DNA of 64,000 bases from Melanocharis versteri (taxonomy: Eukaryota > Chordata > Aves > Passeriformes > Melanocharitidae). Positions 27,097 to 38,294 of this stretch are shown in pieces. Position 1 is the first letter of the stretch. Each line of letters opens with the position of its first letter. The notes under the pieces were generated by a model. The model did not search any database and had not been told where the DNA came from. It saw only the letters and a program-made list of their open reading frames with translations. Location: positions 1,155,411-1,219,410 of the forward strand of contig VZTG01001869.1 in assembly GCA_013397845.1 (NCBI GenBank), written 5' to 3'. A program made the translations under genes and the position numbers.

Positions 27097-30000
27097 AGCT
27101 GGAGCTATCAGTGAGATGTATCCATGTCCTTCTGACAGTGGGGCCGAGAAGACTGACCCATATTGATGCAGTTTGCCACTGACCTAACCCGCCCCCAGAC
27201 TTTTTCCCCTGTTAGCCCTTCACTACAGGTCCCGACACATCACTGCCATATGGCAATGGCCCCTGCAGCATTGTGAGGTGATTACGCTTGGAAGCATCTT
27301 CCTGCCTAATATATTCTCCAAGTTTCTTTCTAGTGGGACCTGGAAATCTAAACAGGAATGTAACTCCTACATACAGGCCTATTTCTATTGTTTATAGGAC
27401 TGTTTCTCACTGGCCTTGTTCTTTCTTCTAACAGTAGCCTGGAGAAACATGTGCTTTGCTAAACAAGAGCAGAAACAATACAACTAAATAATCTGACTCC
27501 AGCCACCAAGGGATTGTCTTTGCCAAATCAGGATTCTGAAGCACCTGCATGTGGCCTTGACTACAGCATTGCACGGAAGTCTTTCTATAAGGTCTTATCT
27601 CCTGATATTATGTAGCATACTCTTTCTTTTTTTTAAGATGAAACTATTTTCTTGTGATTGTGATTGAGATTGAAAGCCAGCAGAAACACAAGCCCTAAAT
27701 GATTCAGAGTGGGGAAAATATCCAAATAAAACAAGGCAAAACAGAAATTAAAAAAAAACCCCCATCATTTAAACAACAACTAAACCACACACATATACAT
27801 ACATACACACAAACACAGAAAGGACTAACCCTGTGTTCTGCAACTGCATCCTGGTAGAGTTTTACTAGACTTGGGGAAATATTTTCTAAGGGCAATAACA
27901 CTGAGAGTCAAACACTGCCTGCCTGATAAAGGATGATCCCCGTCACAAAAAGGTAGAAAGAGAACATTAGACAAACAACTGTCAGTACTGCTTTAGAAAG
28001 AATCAATTCTGCCTTGAAAAGCTACAGGCTAAATCAGCTCTTGTCTGAACTTATAGACCAAATATCAGTCATCCCATCCACATGCCTTTTGACACCACAA
28101 GGTAGCCCATGAGCTGCATTTCACACTGGGACGGCTGTCTGATGAGATCTCAGTGTTTGTCAGCATGTCCACTGCATGCACACGCAGAAGCTAAGTGCTT
28201 TCACAGCACACCAGCCCAGACAATAAAACCCTGATGCAGCCTCATCTTGTGGCACTGCGGGACTGCAGCTTGATTTCCACGGCCAGCATAAAGCCAGACA
28301 CTCTCAGGCTTCCCCCCACAGTGCTTGCCTCACCTCTGGGGCCTTCTGTGTGGAACTCAGGGAGCAGAGCACACAGTTGTGGTACCTCCACTGTCAGCCC
28401 CATACGCTGTCTCTTATCATCCCGTGCCTGTAGCCCTCCTCTTCACAACATCCTCTGTCTCCATTTCTCAAGGGTTCTGCTTACCAAATTTGGTTTTCTG
28501 TAAACTACATCATCATGTTCGTGATTAAACAACACAAACCAAAGAAAAATTTTAAAAAAATAACATCCAGTAAATCAGAAAAATTCCTGTTACAACTGAA
28601 TTAGGTGAAACAAACTGCAGGCACACCTCTTTAAGTTGAGGTGAAGTAAGCCTGACAGTAACTTACTACCAAAGGCTAGTAGCAATGGCAATACCAGATT
28701 ATAGGACTACACAGTAAAGGAGTACAACATAACACCTCAACACACCTCTTCAATCAGAAGGTCATCTGTCCCAGGGTCTCATCTCATGTGATAGTCAGAA
28801 ATGGATATCTGCAGAACAGTTCAAAACCAAAGGAAATAAGAAGCCATCCTTTCCCAGAATATTCTTTCAGTCTCCTAAAATGTGCGTGTCTGGGCTTCCA
28901 GCACCAAAATCTACATTTTATTTCCACCAATAAAATCTACATGTCCTAAGGCTGCTAGCATGAGCATTAGGCTTCTTCTTTCTGTGGAGGGAACACGATA
29001 GCTAAGGAGCAATCTCAAATTTGGTACTTATATTTCTTTCAGGAGTGGAAAATAACAACAGCTGTGTCACTTTCCTGTGTCAGTGAGGTCATCAAAAGAG
29101 GACTTATTTGGAGTTCTCCTACCACTTTTCTTTGTTGTTACATATATATTTTTTTTATGTATATATACATATATATATATATATACACACCTAGACAGTG
29201 CCAGGAGCTAAACACAGGGTTTTTGGTGGATTTAACCCACATGCAGTTTGAGGACAGAGTGCTCCCAACAGGCAGCAACACCTCAGCAGAGAAGACAAGC
29301 AGAAACAGTCAGGGCCTACATTTTGCTGTTAATCTGCAGATGTTTGCAGACAGGAATACCAAAGTCTTCAAAGATCCCAAGCTGCTGAAGTCTCAATCTC
29401 CTCCTCTTTTTTCAGACAAAGCACATTCAGTGTTTCAAAATTTGCTTTCAGAAGGTGTCTCTCTGTGTGACTGAAATCATAAATGACCTAAGTGTCTTTC
29501 ATTTTGAATCTTTGTTCATAATTTGTTTGGCAACAAATTATGTCCTGGGAGGAACACAACTTTTAGTTTTTATAAAAGCAGCTGATACAGTCCATGAATG
29601 AGGTGGCTTTATATCCAAAGGAATTTCACGTATCAACCCAAGTATCAAAAATCACAACCATAGCAGGATGTTAATGCCCTCAATATAAAAATACAATAAG
29701 GTGTGGTGGTTGTCATGGTGACTTTTCATCACACTGGGCACTTGCAGCAACTTGAGAATAATGATTCAGAAGTTGAAATGCAAGGTGCTGTTTCAGAGGG
29801 AGATATGCTTAAAAACACTTTTTCTTTGTGTTAAATAAATTCCCTTTTTTTCAGATCGTCTGTTCTGATTTACTGATTTATTGCAGCTTAAAAATATTAG
29901 AATGAATGTACTTGAATCCCAATCCCTTTTCTTATAAAGAAGAAAATTCCCTCTTTATGCTTCCTGCCAACAGACCTCATCCTCCTGAGTCTATGAGTTT

Positions 30001-30599
30001 TCACAAAGTTAGCCTTGTCAAAAGACTTCAGGGACCCCTTGTATTTCTTGCGCACAACATAAAAATTTATTGCATAGTTGAGTTGAAGAATACTAAAGCA
30101 TAACAAATAATAGTTTCTTTTGAAAGAATTGTCAAGATATTTTAAGTCGGAAAAGTAAGAGGGACCCTGGAGACAAACTATTCTTTCCCTTCAGAGAAAA
30201 GATGGGGATTCGTGTACAGTGGCATTAGGAATCAATTGTAACAGTTTCAACTGTGTTATAAGGTTGACTTTTGTGACTTGTCCAGATTTCTGTAATGATG
30301 CATCTCCTTGAAAAACTCACAAAGTTTTTAGATGCCCTCTAAACAACTTCACTGAAGATACGTGCCTTTCTGTGTTACCAGAACTCTCCAAGCTGTGACT
30401 TTTTTCCCTGACTGGCCACTGCAGGATGACCGAAGCTAAATTTGCACAGACAGAGAGGCTCCTGCCGTACACAAGTTTGCATAGCCATGGCCGTAACAAC
30501 TGCATGAGTGAGGCTGCTACCAGAACACAAATACAGCATGGAAATCTCTCATTGAATATGGGATTTAGGGTCATTATTTGCAAGCTGTTGAGGAACATA
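27097..30599. other. Unassigned non-coding stretch
   Basis: No gene or interspersed repeat recognised. It contains a small CA/TA-rich patch near 27785-27825 and the (TA)n tract at 29140-29190, listed separately. Short open frames overlap on both strands and show no domain. Confidence 0.55.
29140..29190. repeat. (TA)n low-complexity tract
   Basis: The tract contains TATATATT, a T run, TATGTATATATACA, and a clean (AT)n core at about 29169-29186, followed by ACACAC. It is a short microsatellite that could extrude as a cruciform. Confidence 0.9.
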
Positions 30600-30812
30600 T
30601 TTAGTGCAGGTAGCTCGGGTGCAGCTGCAGTGGGAGCTGCAGGTTGATCTCTGGGTGGGACCCCGCGGCAAGAGGCCAGGGATTGCCAACCCATGGCACA
30701 ACAAAGGGCACAGGGACCTGTGGCATCAGCCAGGAAACTGGACACTGAGGCACTGCAGGAGCCGAGGACTCAGTAGGAAGATGGCAGACTTTCACACACA
30801 GAGACTATGAGG

Positions 30813-30900
30813 TATAAAAGACCAGGGGTTCCTTTGTTTGGCGTCCCTCCTTGGAGGCACCAGCTCAAGCTGTGATTCTTTTGCTGCATGAGGATTAAAT
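30813..30900 (+). promoter_or_regulatory. TATA box and ATTAAA pair; possible decayed LTR core
   Basis: GGTATAAAAG (TATA at 30813) sits downstream of a GC-rich 200-bp stretch (30600-30780) and is followed about 80 bp later by GATTAAATT, a possible polyadenylation signal (30891-30899). A TATA box followed by a polyadenylation signal at about this spacing is the layout of an LTR U3/R region. I could not define TG...CA ends, a target duplication or a primer-binding site, and no coding remnant follows. It could equally be a chance TATA motif. What is seen is the motif pair; the LTR reading is inference. Confidence 0.22.
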
Positions 30901-31880
30901 TCGGGATCCAGAGGCCTGCAACTCTGATGTGGGAAACACGGGCTCAAGCCAGTAAGGAAACAGTGACCAGCTGTATGAGTGTGGGGTGTGTAAGGAGTCA
31001 AGTAAGGCACCCATCAGGTCACTGGAGCCACCCATTGTGAAAAGGCCTCGGTTCCAGCTCAGGTGGTGCAAGCACGACTGACAGAGTGGTCCCTGGATGG
31101 TCAGACAGGGAAGTTTCCTTTAAAAAGCCAGGGGTAATCTGATGCTCTATGTCCCAAGAGTTCTGCATGAAAAGGTAACCTCTCCTGCGGTGTGGTGCGA
31201 TGAGCGGGAAAAGCAGAGCCTCGCCTTGTGCTTCTCACCCAATGCTGGGTGACCAGTGCAGAGATGAAAGTAAAGATGAGGCTGAGTCCTTCACAGAGTT
31301 GTTATTCTCTTCCTGAAGACATCTTCGATACCTGTGTCCTTTCCTGGCAGGGATGAACTCAGAGACATGCAACAGGTTGTCGGCATGTGTGGGAGCAGCT
31401 GTTTCCCAAAATAGCCCCAAACTGAAACATTCACGCTTAAGTTGCCTTGGCACTTGACTTGTCAAGATGCAATCATCCAGGGAGATTTTTCAGGCTCCTC
31501 ACAGAAAGGGCAGAATAAACCTATCCCATTGCAAAGGGGAAGCTAAGGGAATCACCCTCCCACAAACAAATATCTTACAGCAGCAACAGAGTCAGATGGA
31601 AGGAAATGAGGTCACCCTACAGTTTCCATAGTGGAATACTGTTTTGAGCCCTGGCTCAGAGCACTGACTGTTGCCCCAACAGCGAAGTCACAGACTGGTG
31701 TCAGGATTACACTTACTTGGGAAGTGATTTGCCAGGTCCAGCACTTTGCTCTTGCTAATGCCTGGAGAAGTAAGAAGCAGTGGGGCACAAGCCTGCCGGG
31801 AGCCAGTCTCAGTCAGAGATCACAAGACCATGGCTGCAGAAAAAAGCTTCCAATTCAGCAGGAATTATGCTGGGACCAGT
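30901..31880. other. Unassigned stretch left of the CR1 pair
   Basis: Moderate GC content, no recognised gene or repeat. The right end directly abuts the CR1 3' tail at 31881. If the TATA/ATTAAA pair at 30813 is an LTR, retroviral leader remnants could lie here, but none are recognisable. Confidence 0.5.
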
Positions 31881-33047
31881 ATTACAGAATCAGAGAATCA
31901 CCAAGGTTGGAAGAGATCTTCAAGATTATCTGTCCAACCATCAGCCTAGCACAACCACAATCACCCCAAATCATACTCAGGTGGCAGAAGTGCCACATCC
32001 AGATGCCACTCAAACACTTACACAGAAAGCAGCACCACCCCCTCCCTGGGCAATCTATTCCAACATCTAACCACCTTTGCCATGAAAAAAATTTCTGGTA
32101 TCTAATCTGAATCTCCTCTGGTGCAACTTAAGACCATTTCCTCTTGCCCTTTCACTTGAGACACGGCAGAAGAGACTGACGCCCTTGATGCAACCTCTTT
32201 TCAGATAGTGGTAGAGAGCAGTAAAGTCCCCCCTCAGCCTCCTCCAGGCTAAACACTCTCAGGTCCCTCAGCTGCTGCTCATGAAACATGTTTCCTAGAC
32301 TCTTTACCGTCTTTGTTGCCCTTCTCCGGACATGCTCCAGCACCTCAATGCCCTTCTCACAGTTAAGGGTGCAGAACGGGACACAGACTCGAGGTGATCT
32401 CACCAGTGCCAAGTACAGGGGGTAATCCCTGCCCTGGTCCTGCTGGCCACACTATTGCTGATCCAGGCCAGGATGCCACTGGCCTTCTTGGACACCTGGG
32501 CACACTGCTGCCTCATGCTCAGGACCCGGCAATTCACCCTGTTGAGCCTCATACCACTGGCCTTGGCCAATCGATCCAGCCTGTCCAGATCCCTCCGCAG
32601 AGCCTTCCTGCCCTCCAGCAGACCAACACTCCCACACAACTTGTTGTCACCTGCAAACTGACTGAGAGGGCACTCGATCCCCTCATCCAGATCATCAATA
32701 AAGATATTAAACAGGACTGGCCCCAGTCCTGAGCCCTGGGGAGCACCAGTAGAGACCAGCTCCCAGCTGGATTTACTTCCATTCACCACCACTCTCTGGG
32801 CCTGGACTTCCAGCCAGTTTTTCACCCAGTGAAGAGTGCACCCGTCCAAGCCATGAACACCCAGTTTCTCCAGGAGAATGCTGGGGGAGACAGTGTCAAA
32901 GGCTCTACTGAACTCCACACAGACAGCACAGTCTTTCCCTCATCCCCTAAGTGGGTGACTTCATCATAGGAGACCAGGTTGGTCAGGCAGGACCTGCCTT
33001 TCCTAAACCCATGCTGGCTGGGCCTGATTCCCTGGCTGTCCCGCATG
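31881..33047 (-). mobile_element. CR1 LINE, 5'-truncated, reverse-transcriptase region to 3' tail
   Basis: Read on the minus strand this runs from the middle of ORF2 (HGFRKGRSCLTN block of the RT domain, near 32985-33020) through the RT palm to the 3' UTR and tail. On the plus strand the tail reads CAGAATCAGAGAATCACC, then AAGGTTGGAAGAG, at 31886-31916. The 3' UTR blocks (CTGGTGCAACTT, CATTTCCTCTTGCCCT, CCTCAGCCTCCTCCAGGCT on the plus strand) are typical. It is 5' truncated at about 33047, where it meets another CR1 fragment in the same orientation. There is an internal deletion near 32520. It is moderately diverged and inactive. Confidence 0.95.
32400..33047 (-). pseudogene. CR1 ORF2 reverse-transcriptase remnant
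   Basis: Two frames together carry RT motifs. The upstream frame (to about 32930) has SQHGFRKGRSCLTN; the downstream frame (32918 to 32400) has the FSRAFDT motif with the first catalytic Asp (residues 3-9), then APQGSGLGPVLFNIFIDDL (59-77), then the second catalytic box. A short deletion near 32930 shifts the frame between the two parts. The usual FADD box reads FAGD (32646-32657), so a catalytic Asp is lost. After residue 135 or so, roughly 40 residues of the family sequence are missing without a frame change. The last residues run out of family similarity. It would have encoded the LINE polymerase that copies element RNA at the target site; it is now non-functional. Confidence 0.9.
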
Positions 33048-34025
33048 TTCTCCTCTGGACTCACTCCAGCAGTTCCATGTCCTTCCTGTGCTGGGAGCCC
33101 AGAGCTGGATGCAGGGTTCCAGGTGGGGTCTCAGCAGAGCAGAGCAGAGGGGCAGAATCCCCTTCCTCCCCTGCTGCCCACGCTGCTTTGGATGCAGCCC
33201 AGGACACGTTTGGCTTTCTGGGCTGGGAGTGCTCATGGCTGGGTCATGTCCAGCCTCTCAGCCACCAGCACCCCCAAGGCCTTCTCACAGGGCTGCTCTC
33301 CATCTGTTCATCCCCAGCCTGTGCTGATACCATGGATTGTCCTGGCCCAGGTTCAGCACCTGGTATTTGGTCTTGTTAAACTGCACGAGAATCCCATGGA
33401 CCCACTTCTCAAGCTTTTCCAGGTCCCTCTAGATGACATTCCATTCTTTAGGACTTTCAACCACATCACTCAGCTTGGTGCTGTCTGCAAATTTGCTGAG
33501 GATGCACTCAATTCCTTTGTCTATGCCATTAATGAAGATATTAAATAGTGCTGGTACCAGGATGGACCCCTGAGGGAGCACTTGTCACTGATGTCAGTTG
33601 GGACTCTGACCACTACACTCCGGATGTGACTGTCCAACCACTTTCTTATCCAATAGTCCACTCATCAAAACCATCTCTCTCCAATGTTGAGAGAAGGATG
33701 TTGTGGGAGGCCATGTAAAAGGCTTTACAGAAATCCTGATAAATGACATCGACAGCCCTTCCCTTGCCCACCAGTGGAGTCACTCCACCACAGAAGGTCA
33801 GGCAGGACTTGCCCTTGGTGAAGCTGTGCTGGCTATCTTAAATCACCTCTCTGTCCTCCATGTGCCTTAGCACAGCATCCAGAAGGATCTGCTCCATGAT
33901 CTTCCCAGGCACAGAAGGGAGGCTGACCTGTCACTAGTTCCCAGTGTCCTCTTTGCTACTCTTTTTAAAGATGAGTACAGCGCTCCCCCTTTTCCAGTCA
34001 CCTGGGGTTTCACCTGACCAATACT
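33048..34025 (-). mobile_element. Older CR1 LINE fragment, ORF2 part only
   Basis: This is a second minus-strand CR1 of a different and more diverged subfamily. It begins inside the C-terminal ORF2 region (plus strand CCTCTGGACTCACTCCAGCA) and extends through the RT domain toward the linker (TTTTTAAAGATGAGTACAGC near 33964, then TTCCAGTCACCTGGG at 33995-34009). The 3' UTR and tail are missing because the neighbouring CR1 abuts it. No open frame survives. The large plus-strand open frames over it (for example 32979-33548) are antisense shadows. Confidence 0.88.
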
Positions 34026-36566
34026 GAGCTCTGGTCTGGTTCCCTGGATCGTCATTCTGACCCCGCTTGTCAATAGACTCCAGCTCTACAAACGTGTAAC
34101 CTAATATGAGGCCAGATCTCCGCAGGTGTACCTTTCAAGGCTACAGAAACAAGACACATAAGGGGACTTCACAGACCATCAAAAACAATCCAGCTATCAT
34201 GGGAAAACATATTGCAGGGTCCTTTTCTAATTCTACAGAAGGAAAAAACAACGGCTTCAGCTTAGAGTCCCAGTCTATACCAGCTTCATGTGTTTGTGAC
34301 ATCACAGCCAACATCTCAAGGGTTTATCTAATAAAAGAAAAGTCTCTACAAGAAAGACAGGGAAAAAAGACAGAATTAGAGTGTCTCTAATAGGTAGATT
34401 TTAAAACATCAATTCACTTCCACAAATTCAAGTGCCCATTTCATACAACTCCAAGCTCAAAGCTGTATGAGGAAGCAGAATCTGAGCAAGACTATCACAA
34501 AGGCAGTGAATGTCCTCTATACAATGACTTAGACCAGCACCGAGATTCCCGATCTGCTGTGTTTAGCTTATTCGAACTCTACCTCACATGGAAAGTGAGA
34601 GCAAAGGATCATACAACAAAGATTTGATAAACCCTTTCTTGGACTTCATAAATTTTGATAACTCTTCAGTTATGTAAACTACATGCAGCAGTTCGAACCA
34701 CGCACCCCTAGCCTCACCAGATAAGTTTACCCTAGTTCATAAGTGAGTTGTGAAATTACTTTTCAATAAACTGCTTTTTAACTTTATCAGATAGTCTGTA
34801 GTAAAGAAAGAGATCTTTTTCTTCTCAAAGTCCATTTTGTCATGGCAGTTTTCATTAAACAATTTAATTCAGCTGTAGCATTGTGCTCCTGCATATCCCT
34901 TGCTTCCTGGGAATATTCTCTTTAATGCAAGTAGCTTGACTGAAATAGTTGTTTCTGACTTTCCTGTAGGTTTAGAATATCTGTGACTGGTGGTTTCATT
35001 ACACAGCACTTAGACAGGCAGAATACATGAGGAGAAAAAAAAAAAATCTTTAATTAGACCACAATACTGCAGGAAAGGAAAGGTTTTGGGACAAGCCCTT
35101 CTCCACATTAGGACAGTCATTTCAAGAGATAGAACACAACAGAGACAGGAAAGGGGGAGATGGAGAGGGGCAAGGGGGGACGGTAAGAGGAGAAAGAGAA
35201 TGGGAAGATGAGGGGCCAAAGAGTCTGCGATAGGCTGACAGAGGAAGATAGAAACACAGGTTATAAAGAGTGAAAAAGTGGAGAGAGAAAGTCTGTGAAG
35301 GAAGAGAAAGGCAGACAGCAGACAGAGAGATCCACAGTGGGAGAGAGGGTGAGATAGAAAATTAATACATCACAGAAAATACTTCGGCATTCCCTTTTTA
35401 TCAAGTAATATCATCTCTGTAATTTGTCCACATTCCTTCATAAATGCCTGAGAGTTTATTTGTTATTCTAATTATTTCTCTACATTTCAGCAATTTTCTA
35501 CAACACATTTTGTGTAAACCTATTAAAGTTCAACCTCTTTTTCCATAAATACTCCTGATCAGCTTTCAAACTCCATTTATGAAGATTAATTTTTACTTCT
35601 ATATGTAATGGTTTATTTTTAGATCTCTTCAGAGATCAAGCATGCATATCATCTGAAATTCTCAAAAACTCTCTTCACTATTTCAGCCACCCAGGAAAAA
35701 ACTCAAATATTCCTATAGAGCCTTGGGGACTGACCAAAGAGGGCTGTGAATATCTACAGTGAATCAAGATTACATACAGAAAATTCAGAGGCACCTGCCA
35801 AAATAATGAGGTTTTCATTATCATTTCACAGACAATTCATGAACTAGAGTGGGGGAGAAATAAGTTTACTTTATTGTATAGATTTTACACTGTAAATAAT
35901 TATTTACTCATATCTGGAAGATACAGCTCTGGCAGGGAGAAATAACAGGCAGATATTAAAGAGCATTAGAAGGAATATTAGCTCCCTCTATGGAGCATAG
36001 CCAATACTTCAGAGTAAATATTATAGTTCATGAAATTTATTTTCTTTTTCTGTTTGCAAATTGTTTTGAACAGCTTATAGATAATTACAGTTAAAGTCAT
36101 GTTCTGACTATCTAGCCTAGTAATAGAGATAGCTTTTTAGGCCTGAAATTTTTCTTTTATTTCTTTTTTTCCCAGTAAACAGAGATATTGAGGAATTTGG
36201 TTGTGGTCTGGGGCTTTTTTCAAAACATAATCTTATGATATTTTGTGAACTATTTTAGGCTGCAAAACCATATAGTTGAGAAATATTTTAATCTGCCAGG
36301 GTAACTAACCTGAAGCATGTCAGGTTTGCCTACAGACCTTTGAGGCAAGGGATAAGAATTGTTTTTGTAAGCAGACTTGCCAACCTAGTGAGGAGTGCTT
36401 TAAACCAGCTGGGTCTGGGAGGGCTAACCTGAAGGGAAGAGGGGGCACAAGGGGCTGATAAATGGGGGGGACAGAGTGGCGGGGGAAGCTTTCTGGCATC
36501 TCCACTGTAAAAGCAGTATGACTTGCAGCCTATCACAAATGCTTGTACACTAATGTATGAAGCAAG
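34026..36566. other. Unassigned AT-rich stretch
   Basis: No gene or transposon recognised apart from the purine-rich tract at 35140-35360, listed separately. It is AT-rich with many A/T runs between 35360 and 36300. Confidence 0.55.
35140..35360 (+). repeat. Purine-rich (GA) low-complexity tract
   Basis: Over about 220 bp the plus strand is mostly A and G, with motifs such as AGGAAAGGGGGAGATGGAGA, GGAGAAAGAGAATGGGAAGA and GGAGAGAGAAAG. There is no regular repeat unit. Such asymmetric strands can form triplex structures and often appear in introns. There is no coding interpretation. Confidence 0.75.
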
Positions 36567-36711
36567 GGGAGCTAGAAGTCTGTGAACATAGCATGGTGCT
36601 AATAATGGCAAGATTGTGGGTTTGATCCCTATGTGGGTCTTTCACTTAAGAGCTGGACTTGATGATTCTTGTGGGTCCCTTCCAGCTGAGAATATTCCAC
36701 GATTCTGTGAA
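36567..36711 (+). mobile_element. tRNA-Ile-headed SINE with CR1 tail, copy 2
   Basis: The head (36567-36639) matches tRNA-Ile best from the anticodon arm onward: GGTGCTAATAATGGC keeps the AAT anticodon at 36601-36603, and the B box GGTTTGATCCC (36619-36629) differs from the canonical one only by a CpG-type change. The 5' third, including the A box, is degraded and has a one-base insertion. The TTTCACTTAAGAG linker is the same as in the copy at 26361. The CR1-type tail follows: CTGGACTTGATGATTCTTGT, GGGTCCCTTCCAGCT, and the terminal ATTCCACGATTCTGTGA octamers, so the 3' end is complete. It is in the same orientation as the other copy. It is inactive as a tRNA. Confidence 0.88.
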
Positions 36712-37049
36712 ATCAGCAAGTGTGATACTCCAGCAGGTGCCTGCTACCACTTGATCAGGAAAAGGAGACAGATGAAATCTTATTTAGGCAGCTCAAGAAA
36801 GTTTCACCGTCAAAGGTTCTTGATACCACCGATGGATGACTTGAACCTACTTGATGTGTGCTTAAACAGCAATACAGCTGGTGGTAAGAAACCACAATAT
36901 GTACAGAATGTGTCAAAGGCAAATTCTGATGCATGTGGCCAATGAACTGATGTGGAAAAACGCCCTGTTCGGCCTGCAACTTTCAAATAAGGGTAAACAA
37001 GCTACAGGTAAGGAGTCCGAGGGCATTCTTAGCTGCAGCATATAGGGTC

Positions 37050-37269
37050 CTCAGAGGAATGAACACGACAAAGAGCAGAATCACAATCCTGGACATCAGA
37101 AAAACAGAATCTGAACTCTTCAGGGACCTGGTTCAAAGAATCCCAAAGGAAATTGCCCTGGAGGTTAAAGGAGCCTGGGAGAACTGTTTGAGAATTGCTC
37201 CCAGGAAGGCGTTTGGCCAAAAGCACACCGCAGCATCTCAGCGCTTTCTCTTCCTCCTGGTATTCACAC
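37050..37269 (+). mobile_element. CR1 LINE, plus-strand ORF2 linker fragment (5' part of a split element)
   Basis: The plus-strand frame at 37059-37280 contains ILDIRKTESELFRDLVQRIP followed by KEIALEVKGAWEN, which resembles the region between endonuclease and RT in CR1 ORF2 (family pattern LDF..A.F.LF.DLL.RIPW..AL.GKG..ESW). The similarity stops where a minus-strand CR1 tail begins. The likely continuation is at 38295 onward. Diverged and not expressed. The match is by eye and weaker than for the other CR1 pieces. Confidence 0.55.
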
Positions 37270-37908
37270 AGAAGGGGTAAGGATGGAAGGGACCACAGTG
37301 GGTGGACTGGTCCAATCTGCCTGCTCAAGGTTCAAGCAGGGTCACCCTAGAGGATATCGCAGAGGATTTCATCCAAAAAATTCTTGAGTATCTCCTGTGG
37401 GGGAGGATCCACAACCTCTCTGGGAAGCCTATTCCAGTGCATGGTCGCCTGCACAGTAAGGAACTTCTTCCTCATGTTCAAATGGAACTTCCTGTGTACC
37501 AGTTTCTGTCTGTTGCCTCTTGTCCTATTGCTTGGCACCTCTCAGAAGAGCCTGGATCCATCCTCTTGACACCCTCCCTTCAGATACTTGTATGCATTGA
37601 TGAGATCCTCACTCAGTTATCTCTTCTGGAGGCTGAACAGGCCCAGCTCGGATGCTCCAGTCCATTAACCACCTTTGTCACCCTCAGCTGGGCCCACTCC
37701 AGGAGCTCCCTGCCTCTCTCATGCTGAGGAGCCCGGAACTGGGCACAGCACTCCAGATGTGCCTCACCAGGGCACAGTAGAGAGACAGGATCACGTCCCT
37801 TGACCTGCTGGCAATGCTCTTCCCAATGCATCCCTGGTCTCACTTGGCCTTCTTGGCCTCACAGGCACACTGCTGGCTCATGGACTGTTTGTTGTCCACC
37901 AGGACATT
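37270..37908 (-). mobile_element. CR1 LINE, 3' end, inserted inside an older CR1
   Basis: On the minus strand this covers the C-terminal end of ORF2 and the 3' UTR. On the plus strand one reads the tail-proximal GGATGGAAGGGACC, then AGCAGGGTCACCCTAGAG, GGATCCACAACCTCTCTGGG, GGAACTTCTTCCTCATGTTC, GGCTGAACAGGCCCAGCTC, and finally TTGTTGTCCACCAGGACA at 37889-37906. It is 5' truncated there and has no open RT frame. Its position between two plus-strand CR1 pieces suggests that it landed in, or beside, the older element. Confidence 0.92.
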
Positions 37909-38294
37909 TATTGCACTTAAGATCTGTCTGATGACTCCGTGGTTCTATGTAGAAACACAGATGAACAAATGTTTTCTTTATGATTCAAGAAAAGCAAGGA
38001 CAAAGGAGCAAGTTTCCTGTAGCTTCTCTGCACCAATAAGTGATAAAATATTTATTGTTCCTTGTAATATATAACCAGAAGAAAATGTCATCCCAGCCCG
38101 AAAGACCATTTAAGCCTGAGGCAGGAAATAGCCTGGGGGTCAGCAACAAAATATTTTTAGATAGTGAGTTTCAACAGCTGGGGTCTCAGTATGCCACCAG
38201 CTTCATCAGTGTTAAAAGTATTCATTTCAGCTTCCTCTCAAGCGTTGAGAAAGCTCCTCTGTGAGGATGACTAGGAACAGGAGGAATTGTGACC
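37909..38294. other. Unassigned segment between CR1 pieces
   Basis: About 385 bp without recognisable CR1, gene or other repeat. It may be diverged CR1 linker sequence, an unrelated insertion or DNA brought in by a rearrangement. Confidence 0.5.

Noticed and set aside
26973..27182. Frame encoding repeated FFLS residues
   Set aside because: It is a translation of the TTTC microsatellite.
31631..32110. 159-aa plus-strand frame
   Set aside because: Its right half reads through the antisense of a CR1 3' UTR and tail; the left half has no recognisable domain.
32979..33548. The longest plus-strand open frame (189 aa)
   Set aside because: It lies antisense across two minus-strand CR1 fragments and has no domain. 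The reverse strand explains the sequence.
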